Shown here in pieces: positions 49,799 through 57,529 of a stretch of 64,000 nt of DNA. The stretch is from Verrucomicrobiaceae bacterium (GTDB lineage Bacteria; Verrucomicrobiota; Verrucomicrobiia; Verrucomicrobiales; Akkermansiaceae). Positions within the stretch are counted from its first letter, which is position 1. The number at the start of each line of letters is the position of its first letter. The notes beneath the pieces are model-generated. The model did not search any database, had not been told where the DNA came from, and saw only the letters and a program-made list of their open reading frames with translations. A program made the translations under genes and the position numbers. Location of the stretch: positions 1-64,000 of the forward strand of contig JAIYDP010000224.1 in NCBI GenBank assembly GCA_027487435.1. The letters run 5' to 3'.

Positions 49799-50689
49799 CT
49801 AACGCATCGACATGGCCTGCGAACTCATCGCATCCTTGCCATGCCACGAGACAGTAGCGTCGAGAGTTTGTTGTCCAGGCGCGCCCTGCACGCCCAACCA
49901 GCCTCGCGATTGCCAATTGGTGAACCATTGCGAGAGCATCGTAGGATCGGGATGTGGTTCGGGCAAAAGCGCAAAAAAATCGGCGAGAAATACACCGTCG
50001 CGTAAGCCGAGCAAAAACGTAGCCTCATCGGACTCCACGCGCGTCCACTCACTGCGGCCTGATGCGTGACGCCACACCGCGATCCACACGGGTTGCTGAG
50101 GAGTAGTGGCGGCGGGTGAGAAATCCTCCCATTCATGACATAGATCCGCAGGCACCGGGATCTCGAACAAGCGCAGATGTTCTTGCAAAGCAATGATATT
50201 TTTTTCCAGATCTTCCGGTTGCGGCAATGCGCATTGAATCGCCTCAAAGCTCTCCATTTGCGCATACTCGATTCTGGCGAGCGCGGCAAACCATAGCCGC
50301 TGAAGGTTATCGAGCCGTTGTGAATTTTCCAGAAATAACGCGAAGGCTTCACCCAAGTGTCGCAAGGTATAGCTCTGGGATGGCCTTTCTAGCAGATACT
50401 GCTCAATCAAATCCCAGAACAACTCATCACCTGCCATGCGACGCAACAGCGGAAAATCTTCCGCCAATGAATCGAGCAATCGAAACCAATACTGCCGGTG
50501 ATACAACTCCAGTCGCTCAGCTCCGCTCAATGCCACGCCTTGCTTGATCCATTTGTCGGCTATCGCGAAAAATTCCGCACTGTGTCCTTCCACAACGGGA
50601 TTCAACTCCGTAGATCGCCGACTCGCACCGCGCAGGGGCATGGTAAGGGCACGAAAAAAATCTTGCTGCCATGACTCATGCGGCTGCAT
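49799..50689 (-). CDS. bufC: DUF2063 protein, RiPP recognition partner of MNIO enzyme (BufC/HvfC type)
   Basis: 296 residues from ATG 50689, chosen because AGGAGG lies five bases upstream, inside the end of the MNIO gene; a GTG at 50695 is less likely. Residues ~5-115 form the DUF2063 helical domain (WQQDFFRALTMPLRG, GAERLELYHRQYWFRLLDSL, EDFPLLRRMAGDELFWDLIE). The C-terminal half is a second domain including LGLRDGVFLADFFALL. In bufferin and Hvf systems this protein presents the precursor to the DUF692 oxidase. Last gene of the operon. Confidence 0.88.
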   Translation of the reverse strand: MQPHESWQQDFFRALTMPLRGASRRSTELNPVVEGHSAEFFAIADKWIKQGVALSGAERLELYHRQYWFRLLDSLAEDFPLLRRMAGDELFWDLIEQYLLERPSQSYTLRHLGEAFALFLENSQRLDNLQRLWFAALARIEYAQMESFEAIQCALPQPEDLEKNIIALQEHLRLFEIPVPADLCHEWEDFSPAATTPQQPVWIAVWRHASGRSEWTRVESDEATFLLGLRDGVFLADFFALLPEPHPDPTMLSQWFTNWQSRGWLGVQGAPGQQTLDATVSWHGKDAMSSQAMSMR

Positions 50690-51548
50690 CGTCACCTCCT
50701 GGTTGATGGTCTAACGCATTCCTATTTCGCCATTGCTCAGATTTTTTCGCTTCCTGCCAAACTTCTTCGAAGGAGGGAATGCTCGCGTCCCACTCTAACA
50801 ATGTCGCCGTCGGGCCACAGCGTTCGATGGCACGAGCATAGAGTGCCCACACAGGATCGATCACCGGATGATCATGAGTGTCGATGATGAAGCGTTCATA
50901 GCGAGAATGTCCGGCGATGTGAATTTGCGCCACGCGATCGCTGGGGATGAAATTCACATATTCTAATGGATCGAAATCATGGTTCACCGAGGAAACGTAG
51001 ATGTTATTGACATCGAGCAAGATTCCCACGTCCGCTAATTCACAGACCTCTGCAAGGAACTGCCACTCGGTCATTTCATCCATCGTAAATTCGGCATAAC
51101 TGCTGACATTTTCCATGGCTAACGGAATTTCGAGAAAATCCTGGGCGATTTTTAAGTTCTCCGCAGTCTTGCGTGCAACGTCGAAGGTGAACGGCAATGG
51201 CAAAAGGTCGTGACTGACGCGACCATCGACACTACCCCAGCACAGGTGATCGGAAATCCACGGTGTGTTGGTGCGTTTGATGAGTTTTTTCAAGCGCCGC
51301 AAGTGATCCCTGTCGATGCCTTTTTCGTTGCCTGGATAGAGACCCACGCCGTGCATCACGACTTGGTATTGATCCATAATCGCATCGAGGACAGCCAGTG
51401 GTCGTCCGCCTGCTACCATGTAGTTTTCTGAAATGATTTCAAACCAATCGACTGCCGGCTTTTCTCTGAGGATGTGGTCGTAATGCGGAACGCGCAGACC
51501 AATGCCTGTGCCCAGTGATTTTCCATTCGTAAAGCGGTGATTAGCCAT
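50676..51548 (-). CDS. bufB: MNIO-family (DUF692) multinuclear iron oxidase, bufferin maturase
   Basis: 290 residues. The DUF692 TIM-barrel is clear: GIGLRVPHYDHIL, DWFEIISENYM, VMHGVGLYPGNEKG, WISDHLCWG, ENVSSYAEF, LLDVNNIYVSSVNH, QIHIAGHSRYE, DTHDHPV and LLEWDASIPSF give the His/Glu/Asp metal ligands. These enzymes modify Cys residues of small exported precursor peptides, for example to thiooxazoles in bufferins. It overlaps the upstream anti-sigma stop by eight bases and the downstream bufC start, so the three are translationally coupled. Confidence 0.94.
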   Translation of the reverse strand: MANHRFTNGKSLGTGIGLRVPHYDHILREKPAVDWFEIISENYMVAGGRPLAVLDAIMDQYQVVMHGVGLYPGNEKGIDRDHLRRLKKLIKRTNTPWISDHLCWGSVDGRVSHDLLPLPFTFDVARKTAENLKIAQDFLEIPLAMENVSSYAEFTMDEMTEWQFLAEVCELADVGILLDVNNIYVSSVNHDFDPLEYVNFIPSDRVAQIHIAGHSRYERFIIDTHDHPVIDPVWALYARAIERCGPTATLLEWDASIPSFEEVWQEAKKSEQWRNRNALDHQPGGDDAAA

Positions 51549-51906
51549 CGGAGTTGTTATGGGGTTCTGATCCTAAAGAGTTGCCATCGCGAGTATTTTG
51601 CTTTGCCAAGTGTTCGCGCAGCTTGAGCAGAAATTCTTCGGATGGCGGTGTCTTCGACAAATCTGCGACATGCAGTTTTACCAAGTGGCGCAGCACTTTG
51701 ATCTGTTTGGTAAACTTTCGACAAACGGAGCATGCGAAAAAATGAGCCAAGCAGCGGATTTGCTCACGGAATCCCAAGGGCCGATCCGCAGCCATCAGTG
51801 ACAATTCCGTAAAGTGTTGGCAAGAGATATGGTGCGCGTGCATCCATTTACCGATCAATTTGTGGCTCCTCTGGTAGTCTCGCGGTGGTGGCGGTAGTTG
51901 TTTCAT
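51541..51906 (-). CDS. Probable zinc-finger anti-sigma factor
   Basis: 121 residues from ATG 51906, whose A overlaps the sigma-factor stop (TGATG). It carries a HISCQHFTELSL segment followed by LAHFFACSVCRKF, a H..C...H..C..C arrangement like ZAS anti-sigma domains (residues ~30-75). No membrane helix follows, so it would be a soluble, perhaps redox- or metal-sensing, inhibitor of the adjacent ECF factor. Its position between sigma gene and MNIO gene supports this. Family assignment is by pattern and context. Confidence 0.75.
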   Translation of the reverse strand: MKQLPPPPRDYQRSHKLIGKWMHAHHISCQHFTELSLMAADRPLGFREQIRCLAHFFACSVCRKFTKQIKVLRHLVKLHVADLSKTPPSEEFLLKLREHLAKQNTRDGNSLGSEPHNNSDG

Positions 51907-52481
51907 CACTGTAAGGATTCTTGTAAGCAGAGGCGAAGTGAGTGGCGTGCCCGTGTTAATAAAACTGCCGCACTGCCGCTGGTGACACCTGCGGCTTCGG
52001 CGGCCTCCGCGATCGACAACTCATCGACTTCACGTGCTTGAAACAAGAGTAGCAAACGTTGTGGCAACTTCGCCATGCAGAGGGCGATAAATTTCCTTAA
52101 ATCCGAATTGTGTGCCGCCGCTGCGGGTGATTGTAGCATCGCTTGCGCACCGTGATTCGGATCGATTGTCCAATTTCCGAGCTCATCAAAAATCGCACTT
52201 ACAGGATTTCGTTGCTCGTCAGCATCTAGGCTTTGCGTTTGTGGCTTACGAGCATCACTGCGCCATTGATCCAAAAGTTTGTGCCGCAAGATTCCTGTAA
52301 GCCACACCAGAATGGTGGAGCCTCCTTGAAACGAATCCCAAGATTTCCAAGCACTGATCATGGTATCCTGCACGAGGTCTTCCGCGAGGTGATGATTTCT
52401 CACCCGTGAAAACGCATAGCCATACAAGGTCGGCGCGTGCTCCATAAAGAGATCAATCGCGATTTTTGATTCGTTGTTCAT
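51906..52481 (-). CDS. ECF-family RNA polymerase sigma factor
   Basis: 191 residues from ATG 52481, overlapping the DoxX stop by four bases (ATGA). Region 2: APTLYGYAFSRVRNHHLAEDLVQDTMISAWKSWDSF, with WLTGILRHKLLDQWR. Region 4: AKLPQRLLLLFQAREVDELSIAE and AAEAAGVTSGSAAVLLTRARHSL as the helix-turn-helix. It probably controls its own operon, released from the downstream anti-sigma protein by a stress such as excess copper; that stimulus is inferred from known bufferin systems. Confidence 0.94.
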   Translation of the reverse strand: MNNESKIAIDLFMEHAPTLYGYAFSRVRNHHLAEDLVQDTMISAWKSWDSFQGGSTILVWLTGILRHKLLDQWRSDARKPQTQSLDADEQRNPVSAIFDELGNWTIDPNHGAQAMLQSPAAAAHNSDLRKFIALCMAKLPQRLLLLFQAREVDELSIAEAAEAAGVTSGSAAVLLTRARHSLRLCLQESLQ

Positions 52482-52948
52482 GGCACCAGCGTAGCAGGGA
52501 AGAACTTTTTGGCAATGGGACAAAGTGCATGGTCGGCAGAGATGCGCCCTGCCCCAAAGGCCATGCAAACCAAGGTCGCGACAAGAAAGGAAAATGGGGC
52601 TTGATCTGAAAAATCGGAAAGAGAAAGAAAAGCATCCTCCCGATGTGCCGTGGCGTAGGCAACCACCATAGCTGCGGCCAAAGGAATCGAAATCAAACGT
52701 GTAAGTAAGCCACTCAAAAGAAATAATCCACCTACCATTTCAAGCGAACCGATCATCACCGCATTTGCGTGTGGGGCTGGTATCGAGAGTGATGCAAAAA
52801 ACTCTGTGGTGGCATCGAGGTGACCAAGTTTGCCTTTTCCGGTGAGATAAAAGTTCCAGCCACATGTGACGCGGACGAAGAGCAGAACTAAAGATTGCAA
52901 GCCGGGCTGGATCTTCTGATATCTTTGCTGTAAAAATGTAAGAGACAT
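52478..52948 (-). CDS. DoxX-family membrane protein (HvfX type)
   Basis: 156 residues with four hydrophobic segments. DoxX landmarks are LVLLFVRVTCGWNFYLTGKGKL, the MIGSLEMVGGLFLLSGLLTR stretch and PLAAAMVVAYATAHRE. DoxX proteins accompany many MNIO/RiPP operons, where a redox or transport role is proposed but not proven. It follows the precursor gene after a strong hairpin and overlaps the sigma-factor start codon by four bases. Confidence 0.9.
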   Translation of the reverse strand: MSLTFLQQRYQKIQPGLQSLVLLFVRVTCGWNFYLTGKGKLGHLDATTEFFASLSIPAPHANAVMIGSLEMVGGLFLLSGLLTRLISIPLAAAMVVAYATAHREDAFLSLSDFSDQAPFSFLVATLVCMAFGAGRISADHALCPIAKKFFPATLVP

Positions 52949-52965
52949 GATGGATGATAAATGAT

Positions 52966-52999
52966 GTACCCCGCTGCAAGCACTCTTGCAGCGGGGTAC
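52966..52999 (-). terminator. Perfect 15-bp hairpin between bufA and the DoxX gene
   Basis: GTACCCCGCTGCAAG (52966-52980) and its perfect complement (52985-52999) flank a four-base loop, CACT. It lies eight bases beyond the precursor stop and 17 bases before the DoxX ATG. The following minus-strand bases (ATCATTTATCATCC) are not a strong T-run, so it could act as a partial terminator or 3'-stabiliser giving more precursor than downstream mRNA. Confidence 0.75.
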
Positions 53000-53007
53000 G
53001 CTTTGAG

Positions 53008-53256
53008 TTAGAGAATCGAACCTGTTTTCTTCTCTTCTTTCTTCTCTCCTTTGCAGCCGTCTTTGCCCTTACAGCCGTCTTTGCCATTGCAGCTTTCTTT
53101 GCCGTCCTTCTTCTCGCCCTTGCAACCGTCCTTGCCTTTGCAGCCTTCTTTTTCTTCGGCAGGCAAGTTATTTTCAGTCAGTTGCACTGGCGAAGCCATG
53201 GCTCCAGCAGCGAAAATTCCGAGAATAGCGGCGGACATCAATGTAGTGTTTTTCAT
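53008..53256 (-). CDS. bufA: Bufferin-type Cys-rich precursor peptide (BufA/HvfA-like)
   Basis: 82 residues: a signal peptide (MKNTTLMSAAILGIFAAGAMA) then a Lys/Gly/Asp/Glu-rich peptide with five Cys in repeated contexts, EGCKGKDGCKG, ESCNGKDGCKGKDGCKG. Known BufA/HvfA precursors carry repeated EGKCG-type motifs whose Cys are modified by the MNIO enzyme and bind copper in the periplasm. Here the order around Cys is D/E-G-C-K-G, a variant. First gene of the minus-strand operon; the 179-base divergent gap to padR should hold its promoter. Confidence 0.88.
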   Translation of the reverse strand: MKNTTLMSAAILGIFAAGAMASPVQLTENNLPAEEKEGCKGKDGCKGEKKDGKESCNGKDGCKGKDGCKGEKKEEKKTGSIL

Positions 53257-53313
53257 AGTGTGTGGTGTTGTATTGTTTATTTTGAATGAGCTCTCATTGC
53301 GAGCTACACCTAT

Positions 53314-53340
53314 GAGTCGTCACAAACGCAAAACCCTTAA
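53314..53340 (-). promoter_or_regulatory. Possible ECF-type promoter of the bufferin operon
   Basis: On the minus strand TTAAGGGTTTTG is followed after a short spacer by GTGACGACTC, about 60 bases before the bufA ATG. The GACGAC-type -10-like box is reminiscent of ECF promoters, but there is no second copy in the window to define a consensus, so this is a guess. Confidence 0.2.
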
Positions 53341-53425
53341 CAAAAAAATGAGTTTTTTCTCTTCATCGTTGTTTTTAGAAAAAATCGAAATATTTCATTG
53401 ACTGATACCTTGTTATGCACGATAC

Positions 53426-53451
53426 CTGTCTTGTCATGAGCGACAAGACAG
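53426..53451 (+). promoter_or_regulatory. Perfect inverted repeat over the padR start codon
   Basis: CTGTCTTGTC (53426-53435) and GACAAGACAG (53442-53451) are perfect 10-bp arms around ATGAGC, the first two codons of the regulator. A TTGACT at 53398-53403 followed 17 bases later by GATACC could be its promoter. The site could be an autoregulatory operator on DNA or a hairpin occluding the start codon in mRNA. Confidence 0.65.
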
Positions 53452-53810
53452 ATACATCGGGCGACTGGTTTGATAACTGGGCCGTGCAGATGCGCAAGGG
53501 TCTGTTAGATTTTTGCATCTTGCGTGCTCTCAAGGAAGGCGAGTGGTATGGGTATGCGCTCGTCAAAGCTCTGGTGGCGATTCCGGGAGTCGGTGTGGCG
53601 GAAGGTTCGATCTACCCTTTGCTATCGCGCTTGAAGAAACAGGGGCTGGTGGACACGCGATTGGAGGAATCGAACGAAGGGCCAGCGCGGAAATACTATC
53701 GGCTTACTCCGCAAGGTCTTGAGCAGGCTGAGGAAATGGCAGTCTATTTTGAAACGATGATACGAGGAGTCGAAACACTAGGAAAACAACAAAGCCAAAA
53801 ACAACGATGA
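53436..53810 (+). CDS. PadR-family transcriptional regulator
   Basis: 124 residues from ATG 53436 (MSDKTDTSGDWFD). The winged-helix PadR domain is shown by MRKGLLDFCILRALKEGEWYGYALVKAL, EGSIYPLLSRLKKQGLV and GPARKYYRLTPQG. PadR proteins are usually local repressors that release DNA on binding a ligand. Its stop overlaps the ATG of the large PEP-CTERM membrane protein (ATGA), so that protein is the likely partner and target. It is divergent from the bufferin operon. Confidence 0.93.
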   Translation: MSDKTDTSGDWFDNWAVQMRKGLLDFCILRALKEGEWYGYALVKALVAIPGVGVAEGSIYPLLSRLKKQGLVDTRLEESNEGPARKYYRLTPQGLEQAEEMAVYFETMIRGVETLGKQQSQKQR

Positions 53811-56368
53811 AACAGTGGACAGAATCAGCAGAAAAGCGATTGGAGCAATACTTACAAGAGCGAGTGGAGCGCGAGGGGATGTATGGCGAAGAAGCCGCCG
53901 AACTCAAGGATGACTTGCGTCGGCACATCCACGAAGAAATCTCGAAGAGTCAGGTTGGCACCTGTAGCTTGATGGAGCTAGAAAATGTGTTAGGGAAAAT
54001 CGATGCTGGATACAGTCCGAGCGTATCGCCGTCCGCCGTGAAATCGAAGTCGAGAAATGAGAAATCCAAGAGGATGTTGCTATGGCTGTTTGGTGTGATC
54101 ATTCCGTTAGGCATTGTCTTGTTTGAGTGGGCGACAAATTTTTGTGCTGGGGTATTTTTTGAAACCATTCCTACGGTGGCGCATGGTTTGCTCTTGCTGA
54201 CTGTGCCGATGGTGCATTTTTGGCTGTTGCGCACGAAGGAGCAAGCGCAGAAGGTAGGGTGGAAATGGCGTGCTGTAGGAGCGGGAGTGAGTTTTGGCGT
54301 AAGCTTGTTTTACGCGCTGCTGTTTTTGCCGTTGGTGCCAGCATCATGCTTCGCGATGATCCTTTTCGGGATGGGACTTTTGTCCCTATCGCCGATCTTC
54401 GCATGGATATGCTCCTACCGGATCTATCGGGCAGAAAAACGTCACGCGGCATCTTGCGGGGTGAAACATTTCACGCGGGTATGGCGCACGGCATTTCTCG
54501 TGGTATTTGCGGCTCTGTGTTTGCATGAAGTTCCTGCGCTATGGACGCGTCATCAAGTGGTTCGCTACTTTGAGGAGGAGGAAGCCGTTTCCCAAAATGC
54601 CTTGCAAGCGCTGCGTTTCTATCATTCTGCGGATACGTTGTTGCACATGTGCTATGAAACGAATTGGAATAGAAGTGGCGGCAGCATCAGCAACTGGGTT
54701 AGCAGAAGTGCATGGAGTTCGTTATTTTTGGACGAAAGCGTTAGAGTTCAGTATGATAGTGCAAAAGTGCGCGATTTTTATTTCCGCGTGACGGGCGTTC
54801 CCTTCAATTCGCAACGTCCTCCGCACTGGCAGAATGCGAGCAGTTTTTCGCAACGAGGCGGCTCATGGGAAAGGGAGCTTGAAGAAATCGATTACGATCT
54901 CGGTGGCGATGTGGTTGCGGCGAAAGTGAAAAATCTCGACTGCAAGGAATCGCGCTTCGATGGACATCTCGATGCCAAGGCTCGCATCGGCTACGGCGAG
55001 TGGACCTTGGTTTTCCGCAATACGGCAACGATAGCCAAAGAAGCGCGTTGCCAAATGCGCCTTCCGAGCGGCGGACAGGTGAGTCGATTGACGCTGTGGA
55101 TCAATGACGAACCGCGTGAGGCAGCTTTTGGCACGGTGGCTCAGGTCAAGGCAGCCTATAAGGAAGTTGCCGTGGTGCAACGTCGCGATCCAGTGCTGGT
55201 GAATATGATCGGCCCAGATACCATCATGGTGCAATGTTTCCCCGTGCCGCCAAGAGGTGAGATGAAAATCCGCATCGGCATCACGGCTCCGTTGGAAGGC
55301 GATACATGGCGCTTGCCCTACATCACCGAGAAAAATTTTGGACAAGTCTCGCAAATGCAAAACGCCTTATGGATGCAGGCGGACAAGGCATTTTCTTGCA
55401 TCGATAACACAAAAAAATCGCACGCCGATGGCGAAATGCAGTCGCTCAGTTTTGGCAGCGATACCATGAAGCTACGGATGAAATTGTCCGAAACACCGAA
55501 AGAGCCGAGCGCCGTTTGGTGTGAAGATCGTTTCGCCGAACCTGAGCAGCGATACCTCATCGGCGCAGCGCAAACCATCAACTCACCGGCGATGGAAAAA
55601 ATCATCGTCGTGGTCGATGGCTCAAAAGCCCTGCAAGAACAACGCGCATGGATCGCCAACGCACTCAAAGACCAAGCCGTTCGTATCATTCTCGCTAACG
55701 ATGCCGCCCTCGACATCAGCGCGGGCGCTCTCGCCAAGCACGAGTTTCGCGGTGGCTGCGATAACGAGCCAGCGCTTTATGAAGCCTTGCGCGATGCGAA
55801 AGAATCCACCAACGCCGCAGTGGTGTGGTTGCATGGGCCGCAACCGACAATGCTTTGCAAGAGCGAGCGGATTTTGCAGTTGTTAGAACGTGGCAACAAT
55901 CGTCCGAAATTCTTCGCCCTACCCGTAATCGATGGCGCGAACCGCTTGTTCGAGGCGCTGGGTCGCAGCGGATTGATGACATCGGCCCCCAGTGATGCAG
56001 GTAGTGAAGCGGGGCTATCGGCATGGGTCAAACGACTCAACCAAGGCGGCGAAATGTTTTCCTGGAAATGGTCGCACCAAGAGCCATTCGCAGGCCTCAC
56101 GGGAGAGAAAGTAAGCGATCAACTCGCGCGGCTGTGGGCGATGGAAGAAGTAGCCAAAACCAAAAACGGCAGATTGGCGGTGAAATATCAATTGGTCAGT
56201 TACGTTTCAGGCGCGGTGGTCTTAGAAACGATGGAACAATATGCCCGCCATGGTTTGCAACCCGTTGATACCGCCACCACACCGAGCGTGCCGAATGTTC
56301 CCGAACCCTCGACGATCTTGCTCATCCTGTTAGGCCCGCTCATGGCCTGCCTACGTCGCAAGCGTTGA
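53807..56368 (+). CDS. PEP-CTERM integral membrane protein with VIT-like region (TIGR02921 type)
   Basis: 853 residues. A cytoplasmic helical N-terminus (residues 1-90, anti-sigma-like or sensor-like helices with RRHIHEEI) precedes five or so membrane helices (residues ~95-240). The large soluble part contains a VIT-like segment (SRLTLWINDEPREAAFGTVA through VFPVPPRGEMKIRIGITAPL) and a von-Willebrand-like strand IIVVVDGS. It ends VPEPSTILLILLGPLMA then RRKR. This order is that of the PEP-CTERM integral membrane family that occurs next to PadR genes. Function unknown. Confidence 0.85.
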   Translation: MKQWTESAEKRLEQYLQERVEREGMYGEEAAELKDDLRRHIHEEISKSQVGTCSLMELENVLGKIDAGYSPSVSPSAVKSKSRNEKSKRMLLWLFGVIIPLGIVLFEWATNFCAGVFFETIPTVAHGLLLLTVPMVHFWLLRTKEQAQKVGWKWRAVGAGVSFGVSLFYALLFLPLVPASCFAMILFGMGLLSLSPIFAWICSYRIYRAEKRHAASCGVKHFTRVWRTAFLVVFAALCLHEVPALWTRHQVVRYFEEEEAVSQNALQALRFYHSADTLLHMCYETNWNRSGGSISNWVSRSAWSSLFLDESVRVQYDSAKVRDFYFRVTGVPFNSQRPPHWQNASSFSQRGGSWERELEEIDYDLGGDVVAAKVKNLDCKESRFDGHLDAKARIGYGEWTLVFRNTATIAKEARCQMRLPSGGQVSRLTLWINDEPREAAFGTVAQVKAAYKEVAVVQRRDPVLVNMIGPDTIMVQCFPVPPRGEMKIRIGITAPLEGDTWRLPYITEKNFGQVSQMQNALWMQADKAFSCIDNTKKSHADGEMQSLSFGSDTMKLRMKLSETPKEPSAVWCEDRFAEPEQRYLIGAAQTINSPAMEKIIVVVDGSKALQEQRAWIANALKDQAVRIILANDAALDISAGALAKHEFRGGCDNEPALYEALRDAKESTNAAVVWLHGPQPTMLCKSERILQLLERGNNRPKFFALPVIDGANRLFEALGRSGLMTSAPSDAGSEAGLSAWVKRLNQGGEMFSWKWSHQEPFAGLTGEKVSDQLARLWAMEEVAKTKNGRLAVKYQLVSYVSGAVVLETMEQYARHGLQPVDTATTPSVPNVPEPSTILLILLGPLMACLRRKR

Positions 56369-56533
56369 GAGTGTGACGTGGTCTCCCGAAATACCTACCA
56401 TGGACTTCGTGACTCCATCGACATTGTGATATGCCAAGCGGCGGAGATTATGCTCCATTTTCGATGATCAACATAGTTCTGCACATACCTTCTTTTAGGT
56501 TGTGCAAAGCGAGGAAGTCAGTATCTTGGAAGT

Positions 56534-57460
56534 ATGAACGGCATGAGGAATCTCTGGTTGGCAATGCAAAGTGTGTTTTGCCCATTTTTCGTAGGGACGT
56601 TTGCTGGATCGGTTCAGGGACAGATTGTGGATTGTCATGTGCATTTGTGGGACTTGTCGCGTCCAGAGGGGTTGACCTGGATTAAGAAAGATGACCCTGT
56701 GCTGCAACGGAATATGCTACCGGCGGACTTTGAGAAAATCGCTCAGGCGAATGGCGTGACGGGCGTAGTAATCGTGCAGGCAGGACAGAGCCTGCCCGAT
56801 AATCAATGGAACCTCGATGTCACGGCGCATAATCCCAAGTTGTTTTGTGGCTTGGTAGGGAATCTATCGCAAGTGATTGGCACTGAGGCATTTGCACCAC
56901 TGTTTGAGAAACTGTGCAAAGATCCGCGTTATCTGGGGTATCGTCTCTCGGGAAGACCCCCGCAGGGATTGAGCGAGACTTTCTATAAAGATCTCGAACT
57001 CACCGCTACTGCGGGCAAAAGTGTTGATTTTCTACTCGGCGGGTATTCGCTTGCAGAAGTTGAGGCGATTGCGAAACGTGTTCCGAAGTTGCGGATCATC
57101 ATCGATCATTTTGGCGGGGTTCAATTGACTGGCGCTCCGCTAGATGCAGCTTGGGTGAAGGCGTTTCGTGCTGTATCGCAACAGCCGAATGTCTTTTGCA
57201 AAGTCTCTGCCTTGTATGGTCGTGTAGAAAAGCAACCTGCACCTAAGGATTTGTCATTTTATCAAGAGGTTCTCGACCTAGCGTTCGACAGCTTTGGCGA
57301 AGATCGGTTGGTGTATGGCAGTGATTGGCCGGTGACGGAGGCTACAGGCGACTATGCCTCGGTGTTAGAGCTGACAAGTGCGTTTTTTGGTAAAAAAGGT
57401 AAGCAAACGAGCGAGAAATTGTTTCATCGCAATGCAGAGAAGTTTTATTTGAGGAAATAG
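56534..57460 (+). CDS. Amidohydrolase-2 family TIM-barrel hydrolase
   Basis: 308 residues. After a hydrophobic N-terminus (WLAMQSVFCPFFVGTFAGSV, possibly an export signal) the metal-binding QIVDCHVHLWDL opens the barrel; later landmarks are VVIVQAG, YRLSGR, LRIIIDHFGG (His) and LVYGSDWPVTEA (Asp). These are the ligands of the amidohydrolase-2/lactonase-like group (for example L-fuconolactonase relatives). The second metal His after GYxxD is replaced by other residues, so one metal is expected. Single gene; substrate not predictable. Confidence 0.88.
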   Translation: MNGMRNLWLAMQSVFCPFFVGTFAGSVQGQIVDCHVHLWDLSRPEGLTWIKKDDPVLQRNMLPADFEKIAQANGVTGVVIVQAGQSLPDNQWNLDVTAHNPKLFCGLVGNLSQVIGTEAFAPLFEKLCKDPRYLGYRLSGRPPQGLSETFYKDLELTATAGKSVDFLLGGYSLAEVEAIAKRVPKLRIIIDHFGGVQLTGAPLDAAWVKAFRAVSQQPNVFCKVSALYGRVEKQPAPKDLSFYQEVLDLAFDSFGEDRLVYGSDWPVTEATGDYASVLELTSAFFGKKGKQTSEKLFHRNAEKFYLRK

Positions 57461-57529
57461 CCATTCACATCGCTTCTTTGCATCGGCTTCGAGGCACGGT
57501 TGATCGAAAGCGCGTGTGTCACTTTTTCT

